Assembly: GCF_024054565.1 (NCBI RefSeq)
Contig: NZ_JAMXLR010000095.1
Coordinates: 1 to 64,000 of the forward strand
Reading direction: 5' to 3'
From: Aeoliella straminimaris
Lineage (GTDB): Bacteria; Planctomycetota; Planctomycetia; Pirellulales; Lacipirellulaceae
Length of the DNA: 64,000 nucleotides
The translations under genes and the position numbers were made by a program. Positions 45,562 to 54,376 of this stretch are shown in pieces. Each line of letters opens with the position of its first letter. Positions within the stretch are counted from its first letter, which is position 1. The notes beneath the pieces are model-generated. The model ran no database searches and had not been told where the DNA came from. It worked only from the letters and a program-made list of their open reading frames with translations.

Positions 45562-46851
45562 CTAGTGTAGCTGGCGTCCTTCGGGGGCAGTGTTCATGGC
45601 CTGTCGCACGCCCTCGGCGTAACGCTGCGGCTGGTTGTAGAACTTCCGCAAGTTTGCTTCGCTGCTGAACAAGTAGAACTTGTCGCCAAATTCGAGGCCA
45701 AACTCGCGTTTGCCAGCGACGATCTGCTGCTTGTCGATGGCCAGCACTGGGTCGATGCCCGACAGCGCGGGAGCGTAGTGATCGGGGTCGGCGAAGAACT
45801 TGTCACGCTTCTCTGCCGAAGCAAACAAGTAGGTGCGACCTCGGTGGTAACAACCCCAGCGGACGTCGCCCTTTTGCCAATCGCAGTCCCGGTTCTCTTC
45901 CTTGGCGGCCTTCATGTCTTCCTTCATCGAGACCGGGCAGTAGCCGAAGAAGCCCAACGGTGGCGAGTTCGGCGGCAGTTGCGGCGTTTCGGTCTGCGGC
46001 GTGGTCGGTTGCGACGTGGCCACTTGAGCGGCCGGCGGCTGAGCAGTACCGGCGGGCCCAGTGGCCTCGCCAGGTGTCGGCGTGGCGACTGGGGCAGAAG
46101 CAAAGTTTTCCGCAGGGGGGGCCGGTTGGGCCGGCTTCACAGGCTGACTGGCATACGGGTTGTTCATCGCGACCGGACCGGCGGCAGATTGCTGGTTGGC
46201 GACCTGCGCGGTGGTTGCTGGTACTGCAGCTGCTGGCACATTGGGCTGAACCGTGGCTGGGGTCGCGGCGCTGGGCTGTGCATATGGATTGGTCGTCATT
46301 CCCGCAACGCCTTGGGACGTGAACGAATTGTTGTCGGCGGGCGACGGCATCAGACCCGAGTGACTCGCACTCACCTGCTGTGGCAGGCCATTGTCGGTGT
46401 GGGCAGTTGCAAATTGGCGGGCCACGTTTGCCTGGTGCTTGGTAGCAATGGAGGTTACTTGTTGAACGTAAACCACTGGCGAAGCGGGCGAAGCCTTGCG
46501 AGCCACCATCTCGCCACTCGGTGTGATCACCACATCGGTCGGAACGTGGGTAATACCAAATCGCTCGGTCGTGGCAGGAAACTCGTCGGTGTTGAGCTTC
46601 ACGGGCACATAATGCGAGTGCACGGCGCCAGCCACCGTGGGCTGGTTGAACACGCGAGCGTCCAACATCCGGCAGGGACCACAGCTATCGTTGTAGAAGT
46701 GGATGAGCAGCAGTTTTTGTTCCTTCTCCGCCACAGCCCGGGCAGCGTCCAGATCGGTCTGCCAGGAGATGGCGGTGGTTATCTGTGCGGCGGCCGTGGT
46801 GGCATGTACCACGAGAGCGGTGACTACCAAAAACAGCTTGCAGTTCCTCAT
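45562..46851 (-). CDS. Exported thioredoxin-like protein fused to a C-terminal YHS-like domain
   Basis: 429 residues. The signal peptide is LFLVVTALVVHATTAAAQ. A thioredoxin-fold domain (about 30-140) has the active CGPC motif in FYNDSCGPCRMLDARVF and the cis-Pro loop THVPTDVVI. A Pro/Ala/Thr-rich linker of about 150 residues follows (NPYAQPSAATPATVQPN, PVKPAQPAPPAENFA). The C-terminal YHS-like domain reads LGFFGYCPVSMKEDMK, WGCYHRGRTYLFASAEKRDKFFADP, with Cys and aromatic residues that could hold a metal. The ATG at 46851 follows AAGGA by eight bases. It is probably periplasmic and may reduce disulfides or handle metal; neither is shown. Confidence 0.88.
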   Translation of the reverse strand: MRNCKLFLVVTALVVHATTAAAQITTAISWQTDLDAARAVAEKEQKLLLIHFYNDSCGPCRMLDARVFNQPTVAGAVHSHYVPVKLNTDEFPATTERFGITHVPTDVVITPSGEMVARKASPASPVVYVQQVTSIATKHQANVARQFATAHTDNGLPQQVSASHSGLMPSPADNNSFTSQGVAGMTTNPYAQPSAATPATVQPNVPAAAVPATTAQVANQQSAAGPVAMNNPYASQPVKPAQPAPPAENFASAPVATPTPGEATGPAGTAQPPAAQVATSQPTTPQTETPQLPPNSPPLGFFGYCPVSMKEDMKAAKEENRDCDWQKGDVRWGCYHRGRTYLFASAEKRDKFFADPDHYAPALSGIDPVLAIDKQQIVAGKREFGLEFGDKFYLFSSEANLRKFYNQPQRYAEGVRQAMNTAPEGRQLH

Positions 46852-47954
46852 CGCTGTCATCCTTGACATCGGGAGTAGTGTGGGTCGATTCGGGCCTCGG
46901 CGGCGCGCAATTGGACAATGCCACACCTTTTCGGGCGGGCGTCCATGGTTGGTATCGGACTGGTCTCGGACGCCACTTGTGGGAAAAACTACCGATTCTG
47001 ACGAATGGATCGATTGCAGCTCGGCCCTCCGCAGCCGGAATGGTAACCGTGAAAAACAGGGGGAAAATGCCCAAAGGCGTCCAAAACTCCTTAATCGGGA
47101 GTGCGAAACCAGGCCGATCTAACTTTCTAGCTTGACAGCACCGCCCGGATAACGAATACTGCTGGTGAGTTGAGCGTCCTGCCCCACTTTGGTCGGGCAG
47201 GTTCTACAGGCCATTTCGATTGTCGGCAAGGCCCTTCCGCTCGGGAGTTTCGTTCTCTACCGAAATCAATCCCACAGCGCTTAGGCGTTTCCGACAGGTA
47301 GGATTTGCGGGACCTTGTACCGCACCGTGGCATTCAATTCTGGTTGGCAGATCCGTCGCCGGACATAGTGCTGTAAGCTGCGGTGGGGACCAATCAGGGA
47401 AGTTGGGGGGAAAACACTCATGTTCTTCCCCTGTGGCTTGGGGTAAAACGCTCTCAACAAACAACATCCGGCTGCGAAGTGGCCGGTTTGCTTGGAAGGC
47501 ATTTCTTCTACCAGGGAAATCACAGTTTCGGTCGGGTGGCGGCAAGTTTAGGCCGCGTTTCTCTCGCGCAATTTGCCATCACCGACTACGCAGCCCCGGC
47601 CAGGAAGCAAAGGGCAATTTCGCACCGAATCGACTCGCTTGTCGCCAATAAGCACGCACACCACCAGAGGGCGTTGCGGGAGATCGGTGATCAACTACAC
47701 ACCAAGAATGCGAGTCATATACGGCTCGAAGCCGCCGCTGGGCGGCTCGTAAGGTCCGCGAGTCTTGCTTAGCAGGTTCGCACCACTCGGGATGGCGCGT
47801 GGCACGTTCACACGCACCGAGCGGAAATTTTTTTAAGGGGCGGAAGCACCGCTCTACAGACGGTAGGGCAATCAAGCTCGCCAGGCATTCAATATCCTGG
47901 CAGCACGTTCGGTTGCCACCGACCGCAGTATCTTGTTTGAGGATTTTGTTAGAG
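46852..47954. other. Long leader region upstream of rho
   Basis: About 1.1 kb with no supported gene. Short frames (for example 47220-47651) lack SD sequences, codon bias and homology. A promoter-like pair sits at 47132-47160, which would give rho an untranslated leader of about 790 bases. Rho genes are often autoregulated in their leader. No known RNA family was recognised in the leader. Confidence 0.45.
47132..47160 (+). promoter_or_regulatory. Candidate rho promoter
   Basis: TTGACA (47132-47137) and AATACT (47155-47160) with a 17-base spacer. The -35 is perfect and the -10 matches four of six positions. It lies about 795 bases before the rho start. Confidence 0.4.
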
Positions 47955-49232
47955 ATGGGTAAACGGAATAAGAGCGGCGGAGGCCGCTATCGAGGACGAA
48001 ACAACAACAACAACAATCGCAACTCCAACCGGAATAACCGGGGACGAGGGCGACGCGGCACCGCCGTAGTTGAAAACCTGGACCAAAACCTTCCGGACGA
48101 CGGCAATCCCTTGCCGCTTACGCCCGGCTCTGGTGTGCTGGAGATGCACCCCAATGGTTATGGTTTCCTGCGGGATCCGTCCACCAACTTCACCCGCGAA
48201 CGGACCGATCCGTTTGTACCGGGTACGATGATTGAAAAGTATGGCCTTCGCGAAGGCCTGCTTCTGCAGGGCATGGTGCAGCGCCATCGCAAGGGTCAAG
48301 GACCGCGGCTCAAGGAGCTGTTGGATGTCGATGGCTTGTCGCCCGACGACTACATCAACGCTAAGAATTTCGAGGATCTGACGCCGATCACTCCCGAAGA
48401 GTGGTTCCAGCTCGAAACGGGCCCCGAGCCCCTTAGCACCCGCGTGATCGATCTCTTGGCGCCGCTTGGCAAAGGCCAGCGTGCTTTGATTGTCGCTCCG
48501 CCACGAACCGGCAAAACCGTGCTGATGCAACAACTCAGCCAGGCTGTGTCGATGAACTATCCCAACGTGGCGATGATGGTGCTGCTGGTTGACGAGCGGC
48601 CCGAAGAAGTGACCGACATGCGGCGCAGTGTGAACGGCGAAGTGTTCGCCAGTAGCCTGGACCAGGACGTCGAAAGCCACGTCCGCTTGTCGCAACTCAC
48701 TATCGAGCGTTGCAAACGTCTGGCCGAAATGGGCAAGGACGTTTTCCTGCTGATGGACTCCATCACGCGTCTGGCCCGTGCATTCAATAAGTGGGTTGGC
48801 AACACCGGCCGCACGATGAGCGGTGGTGTCGACATCAAGGCGATGGATATTCCCAAGAAGCTGTTCGCCACGGCCCGGGCGTTCGAAGAAGGTGGTTCGC
48901 TGACGATTGTCGGCACCGCACTGATCGACACCGGCAGCCGCATGGACGACCTGATCTTCCAGGAGTTCAAAGGCACAGGCAACATGGAACTGGTGCTTGA
49001 CCGCAAGCTGGCCGACCGCCGCATCTGGCCTTCGATCGATCTCGATCAATCAGGTACCCGCCGCGAAGAAAAGTTGCTGCCTCCCGAAACGCTGCACGCC
49101 GCCACCGCGCTGCGTCGCACGCTTTCGAGCATGCACCACATCGACGCGATGGAGCAACTCACTTCGCGACTTGGCAAGTACAAGTCGAACGAGGAGTTCA
49201 TCAGCCTGATCAAAGGCGCGGCGATGCACTAG
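47955..49232 (+). CDS. rho: Transcription termination factor Rho
   Basis: 425 residues. A basic N-terminal tail is rich in Asn, Arg and Gly (GRYRGRNNNNNNRNSNRNN, about 10-35). Then come the RNA-binding cold-shock-like domain (GVLEMHPNGYGFLRDPSTNF) and the hexameric ATPase core: Walker A APPRTGKTVLMQQ (about 181), Walker B VFLLMDSITRLARAFN, the Q-loop/R-loop region GRTMSGGVDIKAMDIPK, and TGNMELVLDRKLADRRIWP. Length and order match bacterial Rho apart from the tail. Rho is a 5'-3' RNA helicase ending transcription. The ATG at 47955 begins MGKRNKSGG; AGAG upstream is a weak SD. Confidence 0.97.
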   Translation: MGKRNKSGGGRYRGRNNNNNNRNSNRNNRGRGRRGTAVVENLDQNLPDDGNPLPLTPGSGVLEMHPNGYGFLRDPSTNFTRERTDPFVPGTMIEKYGLREGLLLQGMVQRHRKGQGPRLKELLDVDGLSPDDYINAKNFEDLTPITPEEWFQLETGPEPLSTRVIDLLAPLGKGQRALIVAPPRTGKTVLMQQLSQAVSMNYPNVAMMVLLVDERPEEVTDMRRSVNGEVFASSLDQDVESHVRLSQLTIERCKRLAEMGKDVFLLMDSITRLARAFNKWVGNTGRTMSGGVDIKAMDIPKKLFATARAFEEGGSLTIVGTALIDTGSRMDDLIFQEFKGTGNMELVLDRKLADRRIWPSIDLDQSGTRREEKLLPPETLHAATALRRTLSSMHHIDAMEQLTSRLGKYKSNEEFISLIKGAAMH

Positions 49233-49598
49233 TTGCAGCCATCGTTCTTCCATCGGGGGCCTCGTATATCGGGCGCCGGTGGTGACAGCCGATGGGTTGC
49301 GTGGACTGCGGTCGTACGTCTCGCGGAACGTTAAACATTCTGCCTCGCTGCGCAGTAGTTGGTCGAGGATCAGCACGCCAATTCTCAAAAACGCTCTGGG
49401 ACGAGTCGCGAGAGTGTGGCGTCTTGGGCGGCAAAGTTGTCGAGTTTTCACCACAGAAATAAGCTGTGCTGACGCCACGGTCATTCTAGACTTCCAACGT
49501 CTGACGGGAATTGTGCGCTTACGCCGCAATTGGGGTATACTGTCTCGCAGCATCGGGCCAGTCCCCCTCTTTTATCTTTCTCGTCAACGAGGCTTGTG
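49233..49598. other. Intergenic region upstream of the first Tat propeller gene
   Basis: About 370 bases with no gene. It holds the promoter-like sequence described at 49511-49541. No T-run hairpin was found to end the rho transcript. Confidence 0.4.
49511..49541 (+). promoter_or_regulatory. Candidate promoter of first Tat propeller gene
   Basis: A TATACT -10 (49536-49541) follows TTGTGC (49511-49516) with a 19-base spacer, longer than ideal. CGCCGCAA (49522-49529), the reverse complement of TTGCGGCG, lies in the spacer. The same motif recurs at the promoters at 50794 and 54081. Confidence 0.45.
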
Positions 49599-50717
49599 AT
49601 GACGACCAGATCCGCGGGTGGTGTTTCGCGTCGTGAGTTCTGCAAAACCGCAGCCTGGAGCGCCACTGGCGCTTTGGCTCTTCCAGCGGTCCACGTGTTG
49701 GCCAAGACCGAATCGGCGAATCCCATCGTGGGAGTCGACGGACATCAGTACCAGGTCGATCACCACTGGGCCCACCTGCCGGACAAGTATCACTGGCAGA
49801 CCACGCACAATGTGGCGGTGGATAGCGACGGGCTGGTGTATGTGATTCACGAAGGTCGCTACGATCTGAAGGATCACCCGGCGATCTTTGTGTTCGACCC
49901 CGAGGGGAAATTTGTTCGCGCGTTTGGCGAGCAATTCCAGGGTGGCGGGCATGGCATCGAGGCGCGGCCCACGACCGCCGGCGACGAGCTCTACGTGTGT
50001 GCCTACAAAGAGCAGCGTTCGTTCGCCAAGCTACAGGCCGATGGCAAGGAGATCTGGCGCAAGGGAGCGCCGATGGAGTCGGGCTTTTACCATGAAGGGG
50101 AGGACAAGTTCCCTCGTCCTCAAGGCGACAGCCCTTGGGGGCAGGATCGGTTTCTGCCCACCAACACGGCGTTCTATCCCGATGGCAGCTTCTACATCGC
50201 CGACGGCTATGGCGGCTGGCGGATCCACCACTACGATGCTGAGGGTGACTACGTCGATTCGTTCGGCAAACCAGGCGGCAAGGAAAAGCTCGACGGCACG
50301 TTCAACACTCCGCACGGTTTGTGGATTGATTCTCGTGGCGACGAGCCGACGCTGGTCGTGGCCGACCGTGCTAACGCCCGCCTGCAGTGGTTCACGCTCG
50401 ACGGCCGCCACCTCCGCACGCAGGATGGATTTCTGCTGCCCGCTAACATCGACACGTTTGGCGAGTTGATGTTGGTGCCCGATCTGGTGGGGCGGGTCAC
50501 ACTGCTCGACGGCAACAACAAGGTGATTGCCCATCTGGGCGATAACTCACCGCAGATGAAGGCCGACACCCGCCGCACCATTCGCAGCGACGAGTCGCGC
50601 TGGCAGCCTGGCAAGTTTGTCCATCCGCATGACGCGTGCTTCGATGCCGATGGTAACATCTACGTTGCCGAATGGGTCGCAACCGGCCGCGTGACGAAGC
50701 TCATGCGGATGTCGTAG
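49599..50717 (+). CDS. Tat-exported NHL/6-bladed beta-propeller protein, copy 1
   Basis: 372 residues. The twin-arginine signal is VSRREFCKTAAWSATGALALPA. The mature part has NHL-like blades: HNVAVDSDGLVYVIHEGRY, YPDGSFYIADGYGGWRIHHY, FNTPHGLWIDSRGDEPTLVVA, VHPHDACFDADGNIYVAEW. It is probably a folded periplasmic propeller; some relatives are annotated as peptidyl-alpha-hydroxyglycine lyase-like, but no catalytic residues are certain. The ATG at 49599 starts the Tat signal. The next gene is a paralogue of exactly the same length that aligns without gaps, so this is a tandem duplication. Confidence 0.9.
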   Translation: MTTRSAGGVSRREFCKTAAWSATGALALPAVHVLAKTESANPIVGVDGHQYQVDHHWAHLPDKYHWQTTHNVAVDSDGLVYVIHEGRYDLKDHPAIFVFDPEGKFVRAFGEQFQGGGHGIEARPTTAGDELYVCAYKEQRSFAKLQADGKEIWRKGAPMESGFYHEGEDKFPRPQGDSPWGQDRFLPTNTAFYPDGSFYIADGYGGWRIHHYDAEGDYVDSFGKPGGKEKLDGTFNTPHGLWIDSRGDEPTLVVADRANARLQWFTLDGRHLRTQDGFLLPANIDTFGELMLVPDLVGRVTLLDGNNKVIAHLGDNSPQMKADTRRTIRSDESRWQPGKFVHPHDACFDADGNIYVAEWVATGRVTKLMRMS

Positions 50718-50793
50718 TCGATTCGAACCAACTGACTCGCAAAAAACCACTGCGCATTGCGTGTTCGAAATCATTGCAATTGGTGATGAGACG

Positions 50794-50821
50794 TTGCGCC
50801 TTGCGGCGATTTGTGTATACT
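50794..50821 (+). promoter_or_regulatory. Candidate promoter of second Tat propeller gene
   Basis: TTGCGC (50794-50799) and TATACT (50816-50821) with a 16-base spacer containing TTGCGGCG (50801-50808). It lies 49 bases before the start codon, so the second copy has its own promoter. Confidence 0.6.
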
Positions 50822-50869
50822 ACCGCGTTTGCAGGCGACAGCACTTCTTCGATAAACACCAATCCTGCG

Positions 50870-51988
50870 ATGCGCAATCATTCTACCGGTACGTTCACAC
50901 GACGCGATTTCTGTAAAACCGCCGCCCTGGGGGCCGCAAGTGCCCTGGCCCTGCCAGCGATTCGAACCTCGGCCAAGACCGAAAGTTCCACGCCGATCGT
51001 TGGCGTAGAGGGGTATCAATACCAGGTCGATCACGACTGGGCGCAGTTGCCAGACAAGTTCCACTGGCAGACTACGCACAACGTTACGATGGGCAGCGAT
51101 GGCCTGGTGTACGTGATTCACGAGGGCCGCTACGCCCTGAAGGATCACCCTTCGATTTTTGCGTTCGATGCCACGGGCAAGTTTGTCCGCGCGTTTGGCG
51201 AGCAATTTCAGGGGGGTGGCCATGGGCTCGACCTTCGCCGCGAAGCGGATGGCGATCAGCTTTACGTCTGCGCCAACAAGCAGCAACGCTCGTTTGCCAA
51301 GGTGACCGCGGAAGGGATGCAAGTCTGGCGTCACGGCGCTCCCATGGAGTCGGGCTGCTACCACGAGGGAGAGGACCAGTTCCCACGTCCAAGAAACAGC
51401 AACCCGGGCGGCCGCGATCGCTTCCTGCCCACGAACGCCGCTTTTCATCCCGATGGCAGTTTCTACATAGCCGATGGCTACGGTGGCTGGTGGATTCACC
51501 ACTTTGATGCCGATGGCAAGTTCCTCGGCACCATTGGGAAACCGAGCAGCAAGCAGGACGAAACCGGCATGCTCAATAACCCGCACGGCCTGTGGGTCGA
51601 CCCCCGTGGCGACGATCCCACACTGGTGGTGGCCGACCGTGGCAACCATCGTCTGCAGTGGTTCACGCTCGACGGAGAGTATATCCGCTCGATGGAAGGT
51701 TTCTTCCGGCCGTGCAACATCGACACGCTGGGCGAGTTGATGCTCGTGCCCGATTTGCAAGGCCGCGTCACGCTGGTGGGGGGCGACGACCAGATCATCA
51801 CACACCTGGGCGACAATTCTGCGGAGATCAACGCGGACCGTCGCCGCGCGATTCGGGGCGACGAGTCTCGCTGGCGACCTGGCAAGTTTGTGCACCCGCA
51901 CGATGCCTGCTTTGACGCCGATGGCAACATCTACGTTACCGATTGGGTGGTCACCGGCCGCGTGACCAAGCTCACTCGCCTGACTTAG
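50870..51988 (+). CDS. Tat-exported NHL/6-bladed beta-propeller protein, copy 2
   Basis: 372 residues, the paralogue of the upstream gene and alignable along its full length. The Tat motif is FTRRDFCKTAALGAASALALPA; blades include HNVTMGSDGLVYVIHEGRY, HPDGSFYIADGYGGWWIHHF and LNNPHGLWVDPRGDDPTLVVA. Most differences are scattered substitutions, which suggests an old duplication with both copies under selection. The ATG at 50870 is used; the open frame continues upstream across the end of copy 1 without support. Its last 17 bases overlap the convergent PQQ dehydrogenase gene tail to tail. Confidence 0.9.
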   Translation: MRNHSTGTFTRRDFCKTAALGAASALALPAIRTSAKTESSTPIVGVEGYQYQVDHDWAQLPDKFHWQTTHNVTMGSDGLVYVIHEGRYALKDHPSIFAFDATGKFVRAFGEQFQGGGHGLDLRREADGDQLYVCANKQQRSFAKVTAEGMQVWRHGAPMESGCYHEGEDQFPRPRNSNPGGRDRFLPTNAAFHPDGSFYIADGYGGWWIHHFDADGKFLGTIGKPSSKQDETGMLNNPHGLWVDPRGDDPTLVVADRGNHRLQWFTLDGEYIRSMEGFFRPCNIDTLGELMLVPDLQGRVTLVGGDDQIITHLGDNSAEINADRRRAIRGDESRWRPGKFVHPHDACFDADGNIYVTDWVVTGRVTKLTRLT

Positions 51989-53888
51989 TCGTATCGGGTA
52001 GCGCGAAGGCAATAAACTTATCGCCCGCTTTCGTGCGCTGCTTTCCCGCCCCGCCCGCGGCGATCACCACGAATTGCTTTCCATTCACAGCATAGGTTGC
52101 CGGTGTGGCGTAACCGCCCGCCGGCAGCTTGTGCTGCCACAGCACTTCGCCGGTCGATTTGTCCAGCGCGCGGAACTTCTCGTCTTTAGTACCGGCAATG
52201 AGCACCAGGCCGCCCGCCGTGACGATGGTGCCACCGAACGACTCGGTGCCCGTGGGGGGGATGCCACGTTCGGTGAGCTCGTGAAATTCGCCCAAAGTGG
52301 TTCGCCACGCGATGTCGCCGCGGTTCAGGTCGACCGCCACCAACTCGCCCCAAGGCGGGGCGATCGCGGGATAGCCTTCGTGATCGCGAAACTGAATGTA
52401 TCCCAGTTGGCGGTAGGTGCCATACTTCTTGCTCGATGGCGGGCCGTCGTCCAGCAGCGTCACGATGTTGGGGCAGTTGGTCACGTTCACGTACAGCAGG
52501 CCCGACGTCGGATCGAACGACGCGCCCGACCAATTGGCCCCGCCATGGAAGCCCGGCACCGCCACGGTGCCGTCGAGGCTGGGCGGATTGAAAGCCGGCC
52601 CGTACCGTAGACCCTCGAGTTGACGCAGCACATCCTGGCGGTTGGCTTCGCCAATGTTGGTCACATTAGTTTCATCAAAGTGTTGTGCTACCAGCGGCGG
52701 AGGTCGGACCGGAATTGGCTGCGTGGGCCACGGTTTTTCGGCTGCAATCGTGCTGGCGGGCGCCGGAGTCTCCACCACATCGAACAGCGGCTCGCCGGTC
52801 TGGCGATCGAACAGGTAAACGTAGCCCGTCTTGGTAACCTGCACCGCGGCGTCGATGGCTTTGCCATCGTGCTCGACGGTCACCAGGTTGGGCGGCGTGG
52901 GCAGGTCGTGGTCTAGCAAGTCGTGATGAACGCTCTGAAAGTGCCACACGCGTTTTCCCGTCGCCGCGTCGAGCGCCAGCGTGCAGTTGGCAAACAGGTT
53001 TTCACCTGCCCGATCGCCACCAAAAAAGTCGAACGCCGCCGAACCCGTGCCGGCGAACACCATGCCCCGCTCGATGTCGACCGTTAGCCCGGGCCAGGCG
53101 TTGGCACCGCCGCGATGCTTCCACGAGTCCCCTTCCCAGGTGTCGTGTCCGAACTCACCAGGTTGAGGCACCGTGTGGAATCGCCACACTTCATCACCGG
53201 TCCGTACGTCGAACGCCCGGATGTCGCCCGGCGCGCTCACGTCGGGCCCCTCGCCGCATGAGTAGCCCACGATCACCAGATTCTTCCACACCGCGGGTGC
53301 CGACGTTGGACCATAGGACAACTTTGCTTCAGCAGGCGTGAGCTCCAGCCGCATGTCGCGCACACCACGTGCCCCAAACTTGGGGTCGAGTTTTCCGGTC
53401 GCGGCGTCTAGCGAGAATAGCCTGCCATCGGAGGTGCCATGCAGGATTCGTCGCTCACCGCCAGCCTTGCCATCCGACCAGTAAGCGCAGCCACGATTCA
53501 CACCGCCCGAGGCCAAGCCGTGCGGGTAAGGAAGCGAGTGCGGGTCGAACCGCCAGATCTCTTCGCCCGTCGCCGCATCGAGGGCCACGACCACGCGGTT
53601 GCCGGTGGTGATGTACATCACTCCCTCGACAACAATCGGCGTGCACTCGATGGTCGGCCCCGTGCCATCGGCGTTCAACTCGCCGGTCGCGAAAGTCCAC
53701 GCTGGCTCGAGCCGGCCCACGTTCTCGCGGTGGATCTCGTCGAGAGTCGAGTAACGCATCCCACCCGCATTGCCACCCACGTAGGGCCAGTCCGGCCCGG
53801 CGGGCGCGTCCGCCCTGCCCTGTCCGCCGATGGCGACTGCTACCAAGAACGCGCAGATCGCTTGCGATATTGTGCCCGCTTTAAACAT
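51972..53888 (-). CDS. PQQ-dependent dehydrogenase, soluble glucose-dehydrogenase-like
   Basis: 638 residues. The signal peptide is AICAFLVAVAIGGQGRA. The eight-bladed quinoprotein propeller carries WPYVGGNAGGMRYSTLDEI, VVALDAATGEEIWRFDPH, NRGCAYWSDGKAGGERRI, PAVWKNLVIVGYSCGEGP, VAVPGFHGGANWSGASFDP, LVAVDLNRGDIAWRTTLGEF and GGYATPATYAVNGKQFVVI. This wording matches the catalytic domain of membrane glucose dehydrogenase and related sugar/alcohol quinoproteins. No haem motif or membrane anchor, so electrons must pass to a separate acceptor. The ATG at 53888 follows GAGG by five bases. It oxidises a sugar or alcohol in the periplasm; neighbours suggest a sugar. Confidence 0.9.
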   Translation of the reverse strand: MFKAGTISQAICAFLVAVAIGGQGRADAPAGPDWPYVGGNAGGMRYSTLDEIHRENVGRLEPAWTFATGELNADGTGPTIECTPIVVEGVMYITTGNRVVVALDAATGEEIWRFDPHSLPYPHGLASGGVNRGCAYWSDGKAGGERRILHGTSDGRLFSLDAATGKLDPKFGARGVRDMRLELTPAEAKLSYGPTSAPAVWKNLVIVGYSCGEGPDVSAPGDIRAFDVRTGDEVWRFHTVPQPGEFGHDTWEGDSWKHRGGANAWPGLTVDIERGMVFAGTGSAAFDFFGGDRAGENLFANCTLALDAATGKRVWHFQSVHHDLLDHDLPTPPNLVTVEHDGKAIDAAVQVTKTGYVYLFDRQTGEPLFDVVETPAPASTIAAEKPWPTQPIPVRPPPLVAQHFDETNVTNIGEANRQDVLRQLEGLRYGPAFNPPSLDGTVAVPGFHGGANWSGASFDPTSGLLYVNVTNCPNIVTLLDDGPPSSKKYGTYRQLGYIQFRDHEGYPAIAPPWGELVAVDLNRGDIAWRTTLGEFHELTERGIPPTGTESFGGTIVTAGGLVLIAGTKDEKFRALDKSTGEVLWQHKLPAGGYATPATYAVNGKQFVVIAAGGAGKQRTKAGDKFIAFALPDTTKSGE

Positions 53889-54376
53889 GGAAGCCTCGGT
53901 TACGACCCTAGAAGTAGTGAATCCATGGACAAGCCAGTTGATCATGATAACGGAATTGAGTGTCTCGAAGTGGGATGGAATTTCTTGACACACCTGGAAG
54001 TTGTGTGCGTCTCACGACTCGAGGTGCTTGTCGGGTGTCGCGCTACCTTCGCAGGGAAGTACAAATTGGCGACTGGGAAATTGCGGCAAGCGAGCGGCTG
54101 GACTATACTCGTCTCGCACCAAAGACGGGCGGTTCCGTTCGACAGATGGATTCTTTCATTCTGCCGGGTGCGATTGTTGGCTATGCCAACGTCACTTTTT
54201 CCGCGACTCGACGCGACCAAGGCTGATCATCGATGGGACCTGCCCACGTCTTGCTCGGATTTCTTGACACGCCAATTCGGCAAATCCGGCAAACGCCCAG
54301 TGCACTCGTCCCCCTCAGCAAGGTTTCGCAGCGAGGAACCTGCTAAAACCAAATACTCAACTCTGCGAGGTACGTC
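53889..54376. other. Divergent region between PQQ dehydrogenase and DUF6786 operon
   Basis: About 490 bases with no gene. It contains the promoter at 54081-54109 and two copies of TTTCTTGACAC (near 53982 and 54260) that have no matching -10 downstream. Regulation of both directions probably resides here. Confidence 0.45.
54081..54109 (+). promoter_or_regulatory. Candidate promoter of the DUF6786-fucP operon
   Basis: TTGCGG (54081-54086) and TATACT (54104-54109) with a 17-base spacer. The -35 overlaps TTGCGGCAA, an odd palindrome (TTGC-G-GCAA) related to the motif in the two propeller promoters. The sequence after -10 (CGTCTCGCA) resembles that at 49541. Confidence 0.6.

Noticed and set aside
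46000-46310. Apparent repeats in the coding region of the thioredoxin-YHS protein
   Set aside because: They are a Pro/Ala/Thr-rich protein linker with biased codons, not a DNA repeat family.
47220-47651. 143-codon frame in the rho leader
   Set aside because: No SD, no signal peptide or domain, and biased composition; treated as untranslated leader.
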